Source: Pseudideonella sakaiensis (GTDB lineage: Bacteria > Pseudomonadota > Gammaproteobacteria > Burkholderiales > Burkholderiaceae_C). Taken from it: a DNA stretch of 64,000 nucleotides. The notes beneath the pieces are model-generated. The model was not told where the DNA came from. It did no database searches and saw only the letters and a program-made list of their open reading frames with translations. The stretch spans positions 1-64,000 of the forward strand of contig NZ_BBYR01000017.1 of the NCBI RefSeq assembly GCF_001293525.1, in the 5' to 3' direction. Positions 63,256-64,000 of the stretch are shown one piece after another. Made by a program: the position numbers and the translations under genes. How positions within the stretch are numbered: the stretch's first letter is position 1; every line of letters starts with the position of its first letter.

Positions 63256-63474
63256 TCAGTGGAACCACTTCTCCTCGTTGGAGCGCTTTTCCCAGGCCGT
63301 CACCTGGCGCTCGGCCTCGTCCTTGGCCACGCCGTAGCGTTCCTGGATCTTGCCGGCGAGCTGTTCGCGCTTGCCGGCCACGACGTCGAGGTCGTCGTCG
63401 GTCAGCTTGCCCCACTGCTCCTGCAGCTTGCCCTTGAGTTGCTTCCAGTTGCCTTCGATGCGGTCCCAGTTCAT
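63256..63474 (-). CDS. CsbD family stress protein
   Basis: 72 residues: MNWDRIEGNWKQLKGKLQEQ, then WGKLTDDDLDVVAGKREQLA and IQERYGVAKDEAERQV. This is the complete CsbD fold, a small helical protein induced by general stress in many bacteria. Function is not known in molecular terms. It is 132 bp upstream of the DUF883 gene. Confidence 0.93.
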   Translation of the reverse strand: MNWDRIEGNWKQLKGKLQEQWGKLTDDDLDVVAGKREQLAGKIQERYGVAKDEAERQVTAWEKRSNEEKWFH

Positions 63475-63636
63475 GTGTGTTTCCTTTCGTTCCGTGGAGC
63501 CCCGGCTGCGGGGCGTTGCGGGTGTCGGTTCCGCGGCGGGAACCGATGCAAGTCACTGTAGACGGGGGGTCTTCGGTGGGCCATCGGAGGCCGGCGGCCG
63601 TCGCTGTAGGACAAGCGCCCGCTGGTGGGGCGCTCA

Positions 63637-63665
63637 AGAAAACGCCGGGCCGCCCCGAGTTTTCT
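63637..63665 (-). terminator. Inverted repeat after the DUF1328 gene
   Basis: AGAAAAC (63637-63643) and GTTTTCT (63659-63665) flank a G/C-rich core. Read on the minus strand the right arm ends in a T-rich stretch (GTTTTCTTGAG), so it may terminate the DUF1328 transcript 50 bp past its stop. Confidence 0.5.
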
Positions 63666-63714
63666 CGACCCCGCGGGGGGCGGGTCGGGCAGCGCCCGGC
63701 CCTGGGGGCGTTGA

Positions 63715-63891
63715 CTACTTGCGCATCGCGCCGAAGCCGGCCAGCGCCAGCGCCACCAGCACCAGGAACACGACCAGGAAGACCACGAACAGCAGCTTGG
63801 CGATGCCGGCCGCGCCGGCGGCGAGGCCGCTGAAGCCGAGCAGGCCGGCCACGACGGACACGGCGGCGAAGATGAGGGCCCATTTCAGCAT
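63715..63891 (-). CDS. DUF1328 small membrane protein
   Basis: 58 residues, too short for many gene finders but clear: MLKWALIFAAVSVVAGLLGF, then SGLAAGAAGIAKLLF and a last helix ending GFGAMRK. This is the YtjA/DUF1328 family of two-helix inner-membrane proteins, often found beside CsbD in stress clusters. It reads on the minus strand from the ATG at 63891. The 109 bases upstream to the window end should hold its promoter; none was clear. Confidence 0.88.
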   Translation of the reverse strand: MLKWALIFAAVSVVAGLLGFSGLAAGAAGIAKLLFVVFLVVFLVLVALALAGFGAMRK

Positions 63892-64000
63892 GAGGTACTC
63901 CTTTGTCGAGGTTGTCGGGGGTGCTGGACGGGTGCGGCAGACGTCGGCCGCGGGTCCCGGACGCTTCGAGTCTGGGCGGGCCGGGGGGGCGGCCGCATCG

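Overview
The window is chromosomal DNA of very high G+C content with dense, frequently overlapping genes. The gene content points to a betaproteobacterium of the order Burkholderiales, probably the Rubrivivax/Leptothrix/Ideonella/Methylibium side: FCD-type GntR regulators, TRAP transporters, recC-recB-recD order, a DUF2325 protein behind a Fur-like box, and a CsbD/DUF1328/DUF883/BON stress cluster. This assignment is an inference from gene content; no rRNA, tRNA or other phylogenetic marker was seen.

Layout. 1-4132: glyoxylate assimilation genes (glxR fragment, hyi, gcl) and a divergent LysR regulator with a perfect palindrome between them. 4174-9065: a TPR-methyltransferase fusion, an FMN reductase, a GntR regulator beside a DctA-type dicarboxylate carrier, and a small secreted Lys/Cys-rich repeat protein. 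9581-10186: a RelE/ParE-like toxin with an antitoxin that looks like a Phd-type front joined to an XRE helix-turn-helix. 10305-18476: an apparent catabolic gene set (PanB-like protein, PhyH dioxygenase, FAD oxidoreductase, complete TRAP transporter, membrane fatty acid hydroxylase) facing a GntR/FCD regulator and a cupin. 18509-22818: a solitary PulE/GspE ATPase, a spermidine-synthase-like protein, a DNA glycosylase and TatD. 23009-27604: an HtrA-like protease without PDZ domain, then MoxR, DUF58, BatA-like vWA and DUF1992 genes. 27680-35169 (minus strand): hybrid kinase, OmpR-type regulator and sensor kinase, then PAP2 phosphatase, EptA phosphoethanolamine transferase and DgkA; an 11-bp tandem repeat sits upstream of the PAP2-eptA-dgkA genes. 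35488-39425: GST, FAD-linked oxidase, tandem hairpins, methyltransferase, tautomerase, and a DUF2325 gene with a Fur-type palindrome.

39650-44131 is an accessory island next to recD: an IS1595-type element, a trypsin-like protease, an IS21 remnant, a HEPN-like gene, an unknown small gene, a Mu Mor-type activator, and a cluster of inverted 9-bp repeats. Its base composition looks visibly less G+C-rich between about 40.8 and 42.9 kb. 44132-54475 holds recD, recB and recC as an overlapping operon; RecB has a long low-complexity insert. 54652-60020: a cyclase-FHA signalling protein, gshA (TTG start), an Ntn-type amidotransferase-like protein, and a degenerate SNase-like protein coupled to a zinc metallopeptidase. 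60022-63891: a stress and envelope cluster (BON lipoprotein, FNR-type regulator, membrane proteins, DUF883, CsbD, DUF1328).

The strongest candidates for something undescribed are the 10.3-18.5 kb catabolic cluster, whose PanB-like enzyme has lost two residues of the metal and active site of true PanB, and the 39.6-44.1 kb island beside recBCD. The 11-bp repeat array is the clearest new regulatory prediction.
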